Below, one piece after another: positions 32,658-44,726 of a DNA stretch of 64,000 nt. The translations under genes were made by a program, and so were the position numbers. The notes beneath the pieces are model-generated. The model ran no database searches, was not told where the DNA came from, and saw nothing but the letters and a program-made list of their open reading frames with translations. The DNA lies in assembly GCA_010015655.1 (NCBI GenBank), contig ML976737.1:264742-328741 (forward strand), written 5' to 3'. The first letter of the stretch is position 1. Each line of letters starts with the position of its first letter. The stretch comes from Bimuria novae-zelandiae CBS 107.79. Taxonomy: Eukaryota > Ascomycota > Dothideomycetes > Pleosporales > Didymosphaeriaceae.

Positions 32658-34407
32658 TTTGGATTGAGAATTGAGAATGCTGAAGGGAAATCGTGGGAGA
32701 GAGAGTGGAGGTGTACACTCGTGGTGCGAATGTAAAAAGCCCTGCGTTAGTGGGGCAGGTGCGAGAAGGGCGTTGCTGGTGAAGCCCGCAAGGTTGAAAG
32801 TTAAATGACATGTGGTGAAGGCGGGCGTTTGCTCTGCTGGAGCCTCAATGTGTAATTTTGCACGGACGGTATCGCAACAAAAGTTGATAGCTAGGTCACT
32901 CACTTCTATTCTCTTTCCGCGTAACTCAAAACCAATTCTTGAATTGAGCCCTGTAGTACCGTTTGTGATTCACCTCTTGAAAGTGGTGCCTTTCGGACCG
33001 TGATATCCTTTCCAGACTGATACCCAACAATGCATCTTCCGTACCGACACTCTTTCTAGACTCACTGTCAGCGTTCGTACATGTCTCCTTTCAGTGAAAG
33101 TTGTATTATCAATGGTCGCACGGTCAAGTTCGCGTTTTCGGTCGTAAGCGGTCGCAATAATTTGATTGTGCATGTCCACTAGAAGACATGTCGGCCTTCC
33201 TGTTTCCTGTCAGCTGCTGCTATGTGCTAAGATTGGAGCGCGTGATTTGAGGAGGTCGCCGTTGACGATGAAGGATAATCATTGTTACAGCACAACTCGA
33301 TGTACGTTCCTCTCACGGCTATTTCTTCTCACATGTGTTGATGCGTCAGAAAGCCCTGTGAGCGGTCGTGAAAAATGGCTTGAATGACAGGGGAAGGCTC
33401 AGGCGTGAGAAGCGACTGATCCAAAGGAGAAGCACAGCCTAACAAATAGGGGCGATTTATTATGTATCATTATGATGCTCAACTACAATCATTGAATGGG
33501 AGAAGTCCACGAGTCGTAGTTGTGGTCGTAGGAAAAGGGTCGGGGCGCGATTCCTATTCCGGAGGGATGGCATCAACCGGTTCTAACCGCTGCACTGGTG
33601 TACCAATCCATCCCTGAACGAACTTGATGCTTTCGCACATACTGCACTCAATGCGTGCGAATAAAGCGCTTGCCACCTATGCCGGGGGGGGGNNNNNNNN
33701 NNGGGGGGGGGGGGGGGGCTTTTGAGTTCTATATTTTGATGCCCGCGACAAAGCCCTCATCTACATTTTCTGACTTTGGAAAACCCTTGCTTCTGTACTG
33801 AGGAGGTCTCTTCCCTTTCTAGGTGCATACTCAGATCAGAAGATACCCTAAGCACCGCAGTTATCCTTGCGCATGGAGGCGTGATGGTACAAATTCACAG
33901 ATCCCATCTCGAAAGCATCGGCTTCATAATTCCTACACGAGCCGACTCCGCCGAAGATGCCTCACGTCTAATCGCTGTTCAATCGCCCAACAATCTGCAG
34001 GCTTCCGAAAATTTTGGGTTATGGGGATTGCGGCAATTCGTACAGCCAGTAAGAATCGCCAGTGTCGTGTTGCTTTTCGAGAGGAGATTTGCCGGCATTC
34101 AAATAATCATCTGGGGTAACACATGCAACGTCAACATAAGGTTATGAAAGCGCCCATACCCTGTCCCCAATCTGCCCCAGATTATCGGATATTAATCGCG
34201 AATGGCAGAAGCGTGGTGATTCGCCGCAGAACTTGCCTATCGATCATTCTCCGCTCCTAGAGATAATCACTACCATGAATCCATGTGTGCAAGGTTTGGT
34301 ATCGTGCAGACACATGGTTCCCGGGCTATAAACATCTGCTGAGGATGCCGTTGCACGTCAACAGTACGAGAAAGTTGTACTTCAACGTCTGCTAATATCC
34401 TACGACG
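32658..34407. other. Intergenic region with a 10-N gap in a poly-G run
   Basis: About 1.75 kb. A gap of 10 N (33693-33702) sits inside a homopolymer of G (9 on the left, 16 on the right), so the assembly is unreliable there. The small open frames at 33776-34147 lack signatures. The last few hundred bases are the promoter side of the secreted-protein gene. Confidence 0.5.
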
Positions 34408-35505
34408 ATGAAGTTATTCTCAGCAGCAGCGCTTGCGCTCATTGCGCCTGTACAGGCTGGTCTCCGCTTTCCATGCTCGACTCTGACCGTCCAGCGTCTT
34501 GATCCCGTTGTCCAACCTGGAGCTGTACCGGCCGCCCATGTGCATCACATCGTCGGGGGCAATGCCTTCAACCATACTATGACTGGCGATGTGGGAGAGA
34601 GGGCCACCTGCACCACCTGTCAGATGGCGGAGGACTTCAGGTACCGCAGCGCCTACAACCGGATATGACCATAGCGCTAACTAGGTAGCAACTACTGGAC
34701 TGCCCAACTCTACTTCAAGTCTCCCACCAACGGCTCCTACAAGCGCGTCCCAGTCGTTCCAGTTCAGCCTCTGCTCGGCGGATCAAATGGCGCAACAGGA
34801 GGCCTCACAGTCTACTACACCCAGTTCGATCTGAACAGGGACAACCTCAATCAGCAGAAGATCACTGCCTTCAAACCGGTACTTCCCCCATCCCGTCCCC
34901 CCTACTCTCACCCTAACCACCCACAGGGTTTCCGCATGACCGTAGGCAGTCCCACCGAAAGCAACAAACCACACGTCGGACTCCGTTATCAGTGTCTGTC
35001 CGGCACTTCCAGAGGCGCAGAACAGCCTGACTTCCCTTCCAAGCCCTGCTCGGGCGGAATCTTCACATCCCACCACTTCCCAAGCTGCTGGGACGGCGTA
35101 AACCTCGACTCCCCCGACCACCAATCCCACATGTACAACACGATCCGCTCCGACGGCTTCACCAACGCGCCCGCCTGCCCCGCCAGCCACCCCGTGCGCA
35201 TGCCCCAAGTAACCTACGAGACAACCTGGGACACCCGCCAATTCAACTCGCTCTGGAAATCCGGCGATCCGAATCCGTTTGTTTGGAGCTTTGAGGGCAC
35301 GCTTGGCTACGGGACGCATGCGGATTATATGTTTGGGTGGAAGGGGGATAGTTTGCAGCGGGCGATGGATAAGAGTGAGTGCTTTTATGATGGGTGCGGG
35401 AGCATTAAGAAGCAGGCGATGAGCGAGGCGAATAAGTGTGCGGTTGCGAAACAGGTTACGGAGGATGTGGAGGGGTGGTTGGAGAAGTTGCCGGGGATGG
35501 CTTAG
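34408..35505 (+). CDS. Secreted DUF1996 protein
   Basis: Three exons: join(34408..34640, 34689..34878, 34927..35505), 333 aa. The introns are 48 nt each (GTACCG...GTAG and GTACTT...ACAG), and phases agree. Residues 1-17 (MKLFSAAALALIAPVQA) are a signal peptide. The rest is the DUF1996 domain with its usual landmarks: HVHHIVGGNAFN near the start, DFSNYWTAQLYF across the first splice joint, FPSCWDGVNLDSPDHQSHM in the middle, and a late disulfide-rich segment (CFYDGCGSIKKQ). Proteins of this family are extracellular or wall-associated in fungi; no enzymatic activity is established. No WSC domain or GPI signal is present, so this is the short form. The gene seems intact. Confidence 0.9.
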
Positions 35506-35707
35506 TTCTTGAGGGGAACGTGAGGATGGTTGGATGTTGGCTATGAGAGAGAGCTCAGCCGTAGAGCATGCGTTTCATAGCTATATAAAGTCCACGCATC
35601 AGAACAGAAGTTTTCTCTTGATCGCTGCGACGCATTCTACATCTAGCACATACCATATCCCCGTAAATTTCACCAACCAATTCTAACAACATCACAACCC
35701 CATCCCT

Positions 35708-36415
35708 CTACCCACTAACCTCCCTCTCATAATCCAAAACCTCCACCTCCACCCCCTCCCTAAACTCCGCCGTCAAATCCGCCTCCCCACCATCCTTACT
35801 CGGCCTCGCCACCGCGCCCCCAACCCCCACTTTCCACCCCTCCTCTTCAGCAAATATCCAATTAACCTCCCTCAGCGGTCTCCTCTCCACCTCCTCGCCC
35901 CTCTCATTCTGAATAATCTGATAAATCCACAAACTCTTCCCGAGCTGATCCTTCTCCCGCCTCGCCTCAACCGTCGCACCCGGCCTACTCTCATTCCCCT
36001 GGAACTCTACGAGCGGCGTAATCGACCAGTCCGCCCACGCGTCGCAGCCGACCGTCGAGAGATACGGTTTTCCGTAGTACCATTCGATGCCTGTTTTAAG
36101 CCACTTATCTTTTCCCGAGCCGAGGGGGGCGTCGGCGCGGGTGAAGGAGAGGAGGAGGCCTGCTTGGTCGTATTGGCGGAGCTCTTTGCCGGGCGGGAGT
36201 GTGAAAGAGAGGCGTGCACGCTGGAAGGACTTCAGGTCGTACTGTGGGAGCGGGGAGGGGTGTGTAGGTGCGTCGATGACATTGTGGGAAGGGGGCTTGC
36301 GCCAGATGTCTCTTCCGGCGGGGGAGGAGAGGGTGAAGGGGGGCACTTTGTCCACCTTGGTTGCGTAAGTGGGAGCCATGAGAAAGGCTGGAGTGAGGAT
36401 GCGATGGAATAACAT
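35708..36415 (-). CDS. DUF1349 (concanavalin A-like) protein
   Basis: Single exon, 235 aa, from ATG 36415 (MLFHRILTPAFLMAP). Family landmarks are LRQYDQAGLLLSF, WLKTGIEWYYGKPYLSTVGCD, ADWSITPL, LGKSLWIYQI and RPLREVNWIFAEEEGW. These belong to the DUF1349 family, predicted to adopt a concanavalin A-like beta-sandwich. Length matches the family. The first ~20 residues are hydrophobic and could be a weak signal or targeting peptide, but a cytosolic location is equally possible. A TATATG stretch lies only about 26-30 nt before the ATG, so the 5' UTR would be very short if that is the core promoter. Third positions are strongly C/G-biased, which makes a long antisense frame that is not real. It converges tail to tail with the DUF1996 gene. 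Confidence 0.85.
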   Translation of the reverse strand: MLFHRILTPAFLMAPTYATKVDKVPPFTLSSPAGRDIWRKPPSHNVIDAPTHPSPLPQYDLKSFQRARLSFTLPPGKELRQYDQAGLLLSFTRADAPLGSGKDKWLKTGIEWYYGKPYLSTVGCDAWADWSITPLVEFQGNESRPGATVEARREKDQLGKSLWIYQIIQNERGEEVERRPLREVNWIFAEEEGWKVGVGGAVARPSKDGGEADLTAEFREGVEVEVLDYEREVSG

Positions 36416-36988
36416 GGTGAGCAGTGCGCGGCGGAGTACTTATATGGGTTTGAAGAACGCGGCACGTGCGAGCTGTTGATGACTTGGAAGGCGACAAGGA
36501 AGTCAAAGTGGAGAGGAACCAACCTTGTGAGGTTTAGACCCTCCGGACATGATGAATTTATAGACGTGAGTCACGATGGAGAGGGGTCAATGACCTTGCA
36601 TTGAGTAACGCGGAGAGACGTTGTGCTTGAAGTGGGAAAGCGGGGTGAGCCTCTTGGCGAAAAAAAGACGCTCTAGAAAAGTCGGTACCTGGTGTTCCCA
36701 TTAGCGTAGAGAATGCATGTATGATGCGATGATGCGGGTGTAGACTTGGGTCGTATTCGTGTGCATGTTGCAGCATGCGGTGGAGCGAATTACTACTTTG
36801 AGTATGACGACCAGCTCGGAGATGGTACCGAGACGCGCTAGGATGGAGTGTGGCCGTACGGATTGGACGAATGTCGGCGCAACGAAGCTGTGATTTTACG
36901 CATCACTGTACTGCAAATTGGCTATGACAACAATGACGGAACTGTTTCGAATTCACGGATATATACACGTTGTACATTTCTAGCACAT
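36416..36988. other. Intergenic region, no gene seen
   Basis: About 0.57 kb holding the promoter of the DUF1349 gene and the 3' end of the complex I gene. Open frames here are proline-rich antisense artefacts. Confidence 0.45.
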
Positions 36989-38031
36989 CTATTTCTTTTG
37001 CTCGCCCTCTTTCGGAGGCTCTGGTTTCGGAGTCGGCAGCTTGAACTGAAGGCACACAGTTAGCAGTCATGTCCAGGGGCCGGCTGAAGCTTAAGTTACA
37101 AGAGAAACGTACGTTTTCCGGCGTTTTGTTGTCTCCAGGGCCAACCGGCTCCCAGGCAGTCGAGCCCCCACGGAAGTTCCGGAAAGCCTGGGTCATCTCG
37201 AGCGGCTCGACGACGATTCTCTTCTTCTCCTCATCGTAGCGGATCTCGGTGTACCCCGTCATGGGGAAGTCCTTGCGCAGTGGGTGGCCATCGAAGCCGT
37301 AGTCGGTCATGATACGTCTAAGATCGGGGTGACCAACAAAGAACACGCCGAACAGGTCATAGACCTCGCGCTCGTACCAGTTCGCTCCGTCATAGAGATC
37401 GCAGATGCTGGGCACGGGCGTGGCCTCGTCTGCGTATGTCTTGACTCTCAGGCGCGAGTTGTGTCGGATGCTCAGCATGTTGTAGACCACCTCGAATCGC
37501 TGGTCCTTGGTGGGATAGTCGACGGCTGTGATGTCTGACACCTGGGTGAATTCGGCGGCCGTGTGGTATTTGAGGAACGTGAAGGTAGGGATAACGCCGG
37601 AGGGTGGGATGTAGATGGTCAGTTCGTCCTTCCAGACGGAAAACCTGCAAGGCATGAGTCTCAACTGCGCAACTCTATGTACCAACTGCATACTGCTGGA
37701 TGTACTTGGGCAAGCACGACATGAGGTACTGTCCATATTTGTGCAGTGCTTCGCCCTTTTCCTTGTACTTGTCGGCCGGGTTCACGATGGGGGCCTTCTG
37801 AGTCGTCGGCGAGGGCTCGCGGGGAGCGTACTAGAGGCTGCATCAGCAACTGGCGTGTGTCCCCCAGCGTCGACGGCCACATACGCGCAGGTTGGGTATG
37901 TCCTGGTTGTCGCCGGCGACCTCCTTCGCCCGCAGCGCCGAGGCTGCGAAGGTGCGCACGGCGGGTCGCGAGCAGCTCGCAGAGCGCACGGCGTGGGCCA
38001 ATGGCCGTCCGAAGGCCTGGCGCAGGGCCAT
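36989..38031 (-). CDS. NDUFS3: Mitochondrial complex I 30 kDa subunit (NDUFS3 / NUGM)
   Basis: Four exons: complement(join(36989..37045, 37113..37644, 37694..37830, 37885..38031)), 290 aa. Introns are 49-67 nt with consistent phases. Residues 1-35 form an Arg/Ala/Ser-rich mitochondrial presequence ([19 protein letters not shown]). The body carries the family signature [20 protein letters not shown] and then [20 protein letters not shown]. The last exon adds a Pro/Lys tail ending EGEQKK. The subunit sits in the peripheral arm of NADH:ubiquinone oxidoreductase. It is nuclear-encoded and imported into the matrix. It is transcribed divergently from NOT4 with 363 bp between start codons. The open frame continuing past 37113 to 36903 is intron read-through. 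The gene is complete. Confidence 0.95.
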
Positions 38032-38394
38032 TGTGGAGTTTGTGAGGGTGTTGAGGTTGCGTGCACCTGTTTTCGGCGGTAGGTGCGAATGTCGACGTCG
38101 ACCGGTCGTAGCTTCCTGCACGCAGGTCGCCACTGCTGTTTCTGGAGCTAGGGCAGGCACGTGATGCATCTGCCGAGCGCGCCTTCCAGATCTGCTTTGC
38201 AGGGCAGGCCTGCTCACGGCCCAACCCCCATCACCTGCATCTTTTCCTTGCGTACTCGATATACACGGTCGGCGTTCGTCTTTCAGTCGCGACTGCCCTG
38301 TCCTGCATCGCCGCTGCCCTCTCACCTGCATTCGCCATTCTCCTGTCGCCTCTTGCCCGCCGCCACCGCGACAACACACAGCAAACCGCACAAC
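38032..38394. promoter_or_regulatory. Bidirectional promoter between complex I subunit and NOT4
   Basis: 363 bp separates the two divergent start codons. The sequence is GC-rich with no obvious TATA box, as is common for housekeeping pairs. No specific operator is claimed. Confidence 0.5.
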
Positions 38395-40996
38395 ATGTCC
38401 CGCGTACAACAGGATCAGTTCGTCGACGATGACGAGGAGGAATGCTGTCCCCTTTGCGTCGAGGAGTTCGACCTGTCGGACAGGAACTTCCGTCCATGCC
38501 CCTGCGGCTACCAGGTGCGCGACCGTCGAAAACTCGGTGAGGCTGCTCCAAAGCCAGCTAACGCGCCAAACAGATATGCCAGTTTTGCTACAACAATATC
38601 AAGACTAACATGAATGGCCTGTGTCCCGCTTGCCGTCGTCCATACGATGATTCCACCATCGAGTTCAAAACCATCACCCCCGAAGAGTACGTGCCCCCGC
38701 CGCGCGGAACCGTGCATGCACCTTGCTAACTAGCCCAGGATGGCCAAGCACAAGCAGCAGATAGCGCAGAAGGCAAAGAAAAACGCCCAGCAGCGGCAGA
38801 AGGAGGCCCAGAAAGCGGAAGCCGATTCCCTCAGTCGCAAACATCTCGCCGGACTCCGGGTCGTACAAAAGAACCTCGTCTACGTAACAGGCCTCACTCC
38901 CACGATCCGCGAAGACCGATTACTAGATACGCTACGCGGCCCCGACTATTTCGGACAATACGGCAAGATAATCAAGATCGTGGTGAGCAAAGCGCGGGAG
39001 AACGCACAGCATCAGCAATCTGTGGGGGTTTACGTGACCTTCGCGCGCAAAGAGGATGCTGCCGCTTGTATAGCTGCCGTCGACGGCTCACAGAACGGCG
39101 ATCGCACGCTGAGGTGAGTTGTCCGCCACCTCTCCCTCGGTCGTATACTGACAGGCAAACAGGGCACAATACGGCACTACCAAATATTGTTCGGCGTACC
39201 TCCGTGGCGAGCAGTGCAACAATAGAAACTGCATGTTCCTGCACGAACCCGGTGAAGACAACGACAGTTTTACTCGACAAGATTTGTCTATGATGAATTC
39301 GATACAGACACAACAACCCGCACAGTCGTCCACTAGCCGTTCCGCACCTCCTTCCCATCCTGGTCCAGCCGTAGCTGCCGCATCGACTCCTATGCACCGT
39401 CAGGAAAGTAACGAGGCCGGAAGCTCCGAAGACGCGCCAGGGTTACCGGCAACGGCGTCTTGGGGCAGCAAAGCAGCCCAGGAGCGCCGTGCTAGTCGCT
39501 CGACGAATGCATCCAACCCCAGTCCCATGACGACCAATGCTGTGCCCGCGCCGCCCGTGGTCAAGCCAGCCAAAGCGGAGGAGCCCTCTAAGAAAAAGAC
39601 CAAAGAGAAGGACAGATCCACACCGGCCTCCAAGTCTTCAACACCGCAACCGCAAAAGGAGTCGCAACCAGCCCAACCGAAGCCACAGCCCACTGTTCAC
39701 CCTAAGAACCCACAGATTCCTGGCCTCGACGGTCTTTTGAAAGCTGTGACATCGGCTGACTTTAGATTTGTGTTCTCTAGCGCAGTGCTCTCCGACGAGG
39801 AATTCAAGGCTATTACCGAGTTTCCCCAGCTTCTTGACCCCAAAGGTGGCGCAAAACGACGTGCCATGCGAGAAAAGGAAAAGGAGCTGGCTGCACAGCG
39901 CGAAGCGGAAGCGCAAGCACAGGCTGCTGCCACACAACAGTCCCAACAGCAGCAACAGCAAGTTTCTATCGAGAGCGAGGAACACGAGACCACAGCAGGA
40001 GGTAGCCTACAGCTTGGCGGCGAACCAGAAGAGACGCATCAACCTGGCGCTAGCCATCAGAATCAGCACGCAATCGCGCCACCAGGCCAACAGACTCTAG
40101 GAGGTAATCTATTCGGCCACAACAACTCTTTGGCGGAGGATTTTAGCAATCTTGGCTTGAACACCACGCGCCAGTTGACGCAGCAACAACAGCAACAACT
40201 GCTCCTGTTCAATTCCAAACCAGGTCCTCAGTTCCAAAGCAACCAATCTCAGCAATCGCACGCACCAACTGGAAACGCGCCCGGCCATGGAAGGCATGCG
40301 TCTCGTTATAGCTTCGCCAACGACAGTGCATCTGCATCTGCATCTGTGCAACCAGTCGCGAATCAAAAGCTGATGAATCAACAATCTTCGATGATGCCCA
40401 AAAACACTAGCCACTTCAATCAGATTTCCCAGCATCAGCCTTTGGGTGGTCAGTACTATACCAGCGGCGTTCAAGGCCCTCCACCAGGGCTGAAGGCGAC
40501 CCCAACACCACCTGTCAGTGGTGGTGGCATGTTCGGTCAGGGTCATGGATTCGCCACTGGCAGTCTTGGTTATGGCGCCAATGCTACCGGCAGAAACAAT
40601 GACGCGCTCTATCAGGACTTGCTCCGAGGCAGGAACTTGGACGGTGGTGCAAATGCTGGTAAGCGTGAGTCAATGTTCCCTTCCTTTCTTACTCAACATC
40701 CCACGACCTCCACACCGGCCCCTGCCCCTGGCCTTTTGAGCTTTCCTTATGGGCCTTCGCCTGGCGCTTACCAGGAAACTGGTTCGCAAAAGTCTAAGAA
40801 AAAGGGAAAGAAGCACAGACATGCTAACACTTCCTCCTCTGGAGGTGGTGTAGTGGATGTTCAAGACCCAAGTATCTTACAGGCGAGGCTCCATCAAGGC
40901 GGCGGAATGGTCGGGCAGGGCCTGTATGGCCAAGGTCAAGGTGGGTTTTCCTCCCTCAACACCTACAACAACTACGGTGGCGCCGGACGATGGTAG
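38395..40996 (+). CDS. NOT4: CCR4-NOT complex E3 ubiquitin ligase NOT4 (N-terminal portion)
   Basis: Exons are join(38395..38514, 38574..38686, 38739..39113, 39163..40996), 813 aa if it ends at the TAG at 40996. Introns are 49-59 nt. Residues about 17-65 form the C4C4 RING typical of NOT4 (CCPLCVEEFDLSDRNFRPC, then CPCGYQICQFC and CPACRRPY). A coiled coil (about 78-105), an RRM (about 115-195; VYVTGLTPTIRED) and a CCCH finger (CSAYLRGEQCNNRNCMFLH) follow. The remainder is Gln/Pro-rich and disordered. NOT4 joins RING ubiquitin-ligase activity to mRNA deadenylation and co-translational quality control. The frame ends ...NNYGGAGRW. Many fungal NOT4 proteins are much longer, so the next open region (41578..44072) may be a further exon: a donor at 40977 joins in phase to the acceptor at 41577, giving about 1638 aa. 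Confidence 0.92.
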
Positions 40997-41577
40997 TTCT
41001 TTCGCCTCTTTCACATATTTTCCACCGGGCGGTCCTACACACTGTTTTATTACTTTTCCTTTCGCTCGATCGGTACATGGTGTCACGAAGGTTTCGAGCA
41101 AATGCATCGGCACTCGGGTTACTGTTTAGGCCTTGAGATGCCCGGCGTTATGAATGGGTTACCCAATGTTCTGTTATCGGCTTTGACTCAGGCATGGCTT
41201 CACGGAACTACAATACCTTGATTTTGCATTCGGTTCTTTTCATTTCTTTTGGGCGAATCATGCTGCTTCTACTCAGGGTTTGCTTCACCGTCTCTCGTCG
41301 TCTTCGTCATGGCCATCGGATGTACGTAAAGCCCCTCCTGCAGCTGCCAAGTTGGCATGCTTACTCTTAATAGAGATGGTTTCCTGCAATTCTTCATGCT
41401 TGGCCCTAGTGACGAAGATGCTCGAGAGACTCTAATGTAGCCCCTGATGTATCCGTTTTTCTGACTGGTAGCCCCGCTATTGTCCGGTCGCATACCGTAG
41501 TTGATTGTTCCCAACACGCTAGCGATCCGAATCATTGCTGTTGCACACTGGAGCTCTTGCTAATGTGATGTGAACAG

Positions 41578-44072
41578 AAGACGAGATTCTGAGTCCGGAA
41601 GAAGAGGCATCGATAAATGTTGACGCTCTCGTTAGCGACGCTGTTGATGAGCACCAGGTAACGAGCACGTCTCTGCTCAGCCACACCCTGGACCAACCTC
41701 GACGTGCAAACCCCACGGTACCTCCTGGATTCACAGCGCCCGTGGTACCCAGAAATTTCGCAATTGATCAATTCAGTCGCCCGGCGTCGCGCAACGCTGG
41801 ACCTGTGACCCCCGCCGTCCCTGTAATCCCCGTCCCTCCTGCTCGGACCATGACGCCCTTAAGCAAGAAGACCGAGCAAAATTCTGCTTTGAAGGTCGAT
41901 CCTGCCAAAGCGCCAATAGGGTTGGCGTCGACACCCGCTGCAGCGCCAACGACACCTGCCAAGGCTAGTCGAAAGACAAGCCCTACTAAAAGCAAAACCC
42001 AAGCCACAGAGACGCCGAAGGAAGCTACCGAGGACGTACCATTGGTGGTGCCGAAGGAGAACAAACCAGCGTCTGCATCGCCAGCTAAAACGACCCCCAA
42101 AGGCCAGGCCGCAAGCAAGAAAACACCGCCTGTCGCAGATGTGACCCCCCAGAAAGACGCGAAGGCATCTCCTTCAGCGGCGATGCTACCTTCAAAGCGG
42201 CAACCTCCTGGGAAGCTTGATATATCCGCTGCCACGAAAACGTCTGAATATGAAGCGCCGTCGGCAACAGGCTCCACGAAGCAGGATATGCCGCCGAAGC
42301 CAATTCGTACCATCTCGGCAACGGCACCTGCCTCAGTCCCTGCAAGTCCAGCCGCGACTTCTACTGGCTCGCCCATCAAGAAACCCATCGGAGCGAAGAC
42401 TCTTCGAGTGATAGCTACTCCCAAGACCGAAAACCCGCCTCAGTTGCCTCAGGCCCCGACCCTGCCTCAACTTCCTACTGTGGAGAAGTTACGCTCCAGG
42501 CAGGCTAGTGTTGCTTCAATCAATCAACCTGGCACCCCTGCGAGCGAACTGATTTCTGACACCGCCTCGTTTACTTCCACCTCGATCTCGCGAGCAAATT
42601 CTCCTCCACTCGTGGGTGGCAAGGTCGGCAGCGCCCCGGTCAGGAAGAAGACAAAGTCGCAAGTAAAGAAACAGCGCCAAGAACGCGCCCGTCAAGCTGA
42701 AGAGGAGCGAGCGATAGAAGAGCACACGCCTGAACCGGAAGTCGTTCAAGCCCCAATCGTCGGCCGCAAGAAGAAGACAAAGAAGCCTGCGAACAATCCC
42801 AAACTGTCTGCAACACCGACGAAGAACCAGCCGGAAACTTCGAAACTCTCAGCCAAAGAAGAGGAAGAGTTGGAAGAGCTGTACCAAGCTAACATGGCTG
42901 CGAGAAGAGCTGCCGCTGAAAAGGCCTCTATTCCGTCCCCTCGCGCAGAGTCAATCGCCGAACAGGAGACACCGAAGGAGAGGCGTGAGCCCAGTGCACA
43001 GTCAATTCTTGCCGATCTTCAGAAGACTGGCGAGCTGGTTGCCTCCGCGCTGGAGTTTTTCAAGCCGCTCTCCTCGTCGCTCGCACATGCGTCGCGGACA
43101 GCACAAACGAGCGGAGGACCTATCGGCCCACCCGACCTCAAAATTCACTTTACGGAAGCTGACCTGGAGGCGCTCACGAAGAAGCAACCAGTGCACCTCA
43201 GCGGCCACGACGGAACTTCAGATGCAAGGACCTTGATCACACCTCAAGGCAAGTTCTTCTGGGGCCTGACGCAAGAGCTGGAGGAGAAGGCACTCGAGCT
43301 GGAGAGGCATATCGAAGGGCTAAAAGGAGCTGCTCGCTTCCATCCCAAGAGGAACACCGCGCAGAATCCCGGTTCTCAAAGCCTCCCCGCTCTCGCGACA
43401 GCGCTCAAAGAAGCCGGCGCCAAACTTAGCAAGAGCTCAGGCCAGGACATGCCGAAACTTGACTCACCTGCCTACCAGGGCGGCCCTTCTCAGCGCCTAC
43501 CGCTCCCGCCCGTGCAGTCGAGCGACGATCTTGCCGGAGGGCAGCAACCCCAGACGCCCGCCGACGCAGGGGTCTACCTGAACCAATTCGTCCTGCCCAG
43601 CACCGACAATCCGCCTCCCAACGCTCCCCGCCCCGAAATGGCAGCCGTGGGTGGTCTCCCCGGTGCCGGTACAGCAAACATCTCCGTCAATGCCAACAAG
43701 CTCGCCAAAGCCGCGAAAGCCGTCGCTGAGGGCGGAGCTGTGGGACCCGAGCTCGAGGGCATTGGAGCGATTACAGCAGATCTACTCGGCGGCGTGTTCG
43801 TGCAGAACCTGGAGGCGCTTGTTGGTGCCGACTTGGGCTTTTCAACCGCTAACCTCGACACTGGCGAAGGCTTTGACGTGCATGGTCTCGTCAGTGCGTT
43901 TGAGGCTGGAGTGGGAGCGGGCGCGATTGGCAAGAGGAGGGGTGGGAGAAGTGTGCTTAGCGTGGAGGAGGCGGAGCAGGCGATGTTGGCGGCGAAGAAG
44001 GATCATGAGGCGGTGGAGAAGAAGTTGAGTGCGTTGATGAAAAGGAACAGGAAGATGGTGGGTAAGGTGTAA
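41578..44072 (+). CDS. Probable C-terminal exon of NOT4, or separate disordered protein
   Basis: The open frame begins right after a consensus-like 3' splice site (TGAACAG at 41571-41577, preceded by GCTAATG) with an in-frame stop just upstream, so the coding sequence probably enters by splicing. The first in-frame ATG is only at 41742. It encodes about 830 aa, mostly Pro/Ala/Lys/Ser-rich and disordered (repeated TPAK, SPTKSK and PPGKLDISAATK types). The C-terminal third is helical (TSQSILADLQKTGELV-like region, ELEEKALELERHIEGLK, and a final coiled coil VEEAEQAMLAAKKDHEAVEK). The motif order resembles the long C-terminal region of filamentous-fungal NOT4 as I remember it. The alternative is an independent gene starting at 41742. 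A 601-bp intron would be unusually long for this genome, so the link is uncertain. Confidence 0.6.
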
Positions 44073-44726
44073 GGTGTGAACCGCGGGGGTGTATGGCGTG
44101 CCTGTGAGTAAAGTCTGTTGAGGCAAATGTCTGCTGTGGATAGAGGGATGCGGCTGCATTGCTATCAATTAAGCACCATTGCTACAGAAAGTATGGAGCT
44201 AATGCACGTATGAGTGTATGAACTCGAAAGCGATGGTCTCTTGATCCCTTGCTCTCTGCTCGTCCAAGGTGTAGGCTGCGCAATCATGGACTGCGTATAA
44301 GCAAAATGATTATAGATTAGGACCACAGAATGCTTGTCTGCTCGCTCGTCTTTCAAAGATTCCAAAATCCCCAATTTTCAAGGTTACAAGCTGTTACGAG
44401 GTTCCAAGGTTCCAAGGTTACAAAAACTGCACGTGACGACCCGCACAGACGCTGAAATCTGGAATGCATCACTGGCAAGCTTACTTACATCAGCTGCCGC
44501 GATCAGACAACGCATCATCTACCATTTGATAGGTGACAATGTGCGGTTGATTCACAACACGACTTAACAAGGTTAAGTACGTAAGCGTTTGTCCGTCTAA
44601 GAAAATTGCGGCGGGCGCAAAGCAGCGCGATTTACCCCAATGCTCTGCCCTTCACTACAGCGGCTCACGACCTAACACTCACTCTTACACGAGCTGCGAC
44701 CAAGGAATTAACAATCACCGCCCAAT
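44073..44726. other. Intergenic region, short repeat of AAGGTTCC/AAGGTTAC
   Basis: About 0.65 kb. Near 44377-44421 there is a small tandem-like run of AAGGTTAC/GAGGTTCC/AAGGTTCC units. Otherwise it is promoter sequence of the next gene. No gene seen. Confidence 0.45.

Noticed and set aside
36903..36988. Extension of the complex I subunit frame to 36903
   Set aside because: It is intron read-through; a proper donor at 37112 and acceptor at 37046 give the expected Pro/Lys tail and stop at 36989.
41768..42424. 218-codon minus-strand frame opposite the NOT4-like region
   Set aside because: Antisense shadow of a Pro/Ala-rich coding sequence.
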